Shown here: one piece after another, positions 6,369 through 6,693 of the stretch
Position numbering within the stretch: the first letter of the stretch is position 1
Layout of the letters: each line of letters opens with the position of its first letter
DNA from: Novosphingobium sp. UBA1948
GTDB taxonomy: Bacteria; Pseudomonadota; Alphaproteobacteria; Sphingomonadales; Sphingomonadaceae
Direction of reading: 5' to 3'
Assembly (NCBI GenBank): GCA_002336765.1
Contig: DDES01000138.1
Coordinates: forward strand, 22,958-29,650
DNA: 6,693 nt
Notes under the pieces: generated by a model
What the model was told of the DNA's origin: nothing
What the model saw: the letters and a program-made list of their open reading frames with translations, nothing else
Database searches by the model: none
Program-made: the position numbers and the translations under genes

Positions 6369-6693
6369 ATGGACAACACGATGGATAACAAGCCCGCGAT
6401 TCTGGTCGAGGGACTGGGCAAAAGCTTCACCCTGCACAATCAGGGCGCGGCGCATGTGCCGGTGTTTGAAGGGATCGAACTGGCAGTTCATCCCGGCGAA
6501 TGCGTGGTGCTGGCCGGTGCGTCGGGCATGGGCAAATCGACCATGCTGCGGATGATCTATGGCAATTATCTGCCCAGCGCCGGCAGCGTCAAAGTGCTGC
6601 ATGATGGCGACTATCTCGACCTGACGGGAGCCGCCCCGCATGTCACGCTGGATGTACGCCGCCGCACGATGGGCTATGTCAGCCAGTTCCTGC
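6369..6693 (+). CDS. phnL: C-P lyase ABC-type ATPase PhnL, 3' end cut by window edge
   Basis: I read this directly from the sequence; the frame is open from 6369 to the window end (108 codons, about 45% of a typical PhnL). PhnL is the second ABC-type ATPase of the pathway and is required with PhnG, PhnH and PhnI to make ribose 1-phosphonate 5-triphosphate. Support: LVEGLGKSFTLHNQG near the start, VHPGECVVLAGASGMGKST with Walker A Gly50-Ser57, the PhnL-type IYGNYLPSAGSVKV after it, and YVSQFL with Q-loop Gln106. The signature and Walker B motifs are beyond the edge. GAGA at 6360-6363 is a weak ribosome site five bases before ATG 6369; ATG 6381 (Met5) is an alternative. The gene follows phnK by 18 bases in the same operon. 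Confidence 0.93.
   Translation, partial: MDNTMDNKPAILVEGLGKSFTLHNQGAAHVPVFEGIELAVHPGECVVLAGASGMGKSTMLRMIYGNYLPSAGSVKVLHDGDYLDLTGAAPHVTLDVRRRTMGYVSQFL

Noticed and set aside
6516..6542. Met54 in the PhnL Walker A motif (GASGMGKS) as a sign of a defective ATPase
   Set aside because: The motif only requires GxxxxGK[ST]; the variable position tolerates other residues, so nothing suggests loss of function.

Overview
This window is most of a carbon-phosphorus (C-P) lyase gene cluster for using phosphonates as a phosphorus source. The DNA is GC-rich. The genes are tightly packed with overlapping ATGA/GTGA junctions, and the proteins resemble alphaproteobacterial Phn proteins. This points to an alphaproteobacterium; a sphingomonad-like genus such as Novosphingobium is only a guess. 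No mobile elements, tRNA or rRNA genes, CRISPR arrays or long repeats were seen.

Layout: two divergent transcription units face away from a short AT-rich control region at 2241-2417. The leftward unit (minus strand) is phnF (GntR/HutC-type repressor), then phnM (triphosphohydrolase of the amidohydrolase superfamily), then the N-terminal 123 codons of an endonuclease/exonuclease/phosphatase (EEP) family protein whose GTG start overlaps the phnM stop. The rightward unit (plus strand) is phnG, phnH, phnI, phnJ, phnK and the first 108 codons of phnL. Both outer genes are cut by the window edges.

How the genes work together, from the established E. coli pathway: PhnG, PhnH, PhnI and PhnL replace the adenine of ATP with phosphonate, giving alpha-D-ribose 1-phosphonate 5-triphosphate. 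PhnM removes pyrophosphate. PhnJ, a radical-SAM enzyme held in the PhnGHIJ core with PhnK docked on it, breaks the C-P bond to give a hydrocarbon and ribose cyclic phosphate. The catalytic residues of PhnJ, the metal-site histidines of PhnI and the nucleotide-binding motifs of PhnK and PhnL are all present, so the core looks functional. Genes for uptake (phnCDE) and for late steps (phnN, phnP) are not in the window and may lie beyond either edge.

The least conventional parts are the EEP-family gene translationally coupled to phnM, the placement of phnM with phnF on the divergent arm, and the intergenic region, which carries a near-match to a HutC-type operator and a widely spaced 9-base inverted repeat. 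The core is a known system. I see no wholly new system here, but the EEP gene is a reasonable candidate for an undescribed accessory step.
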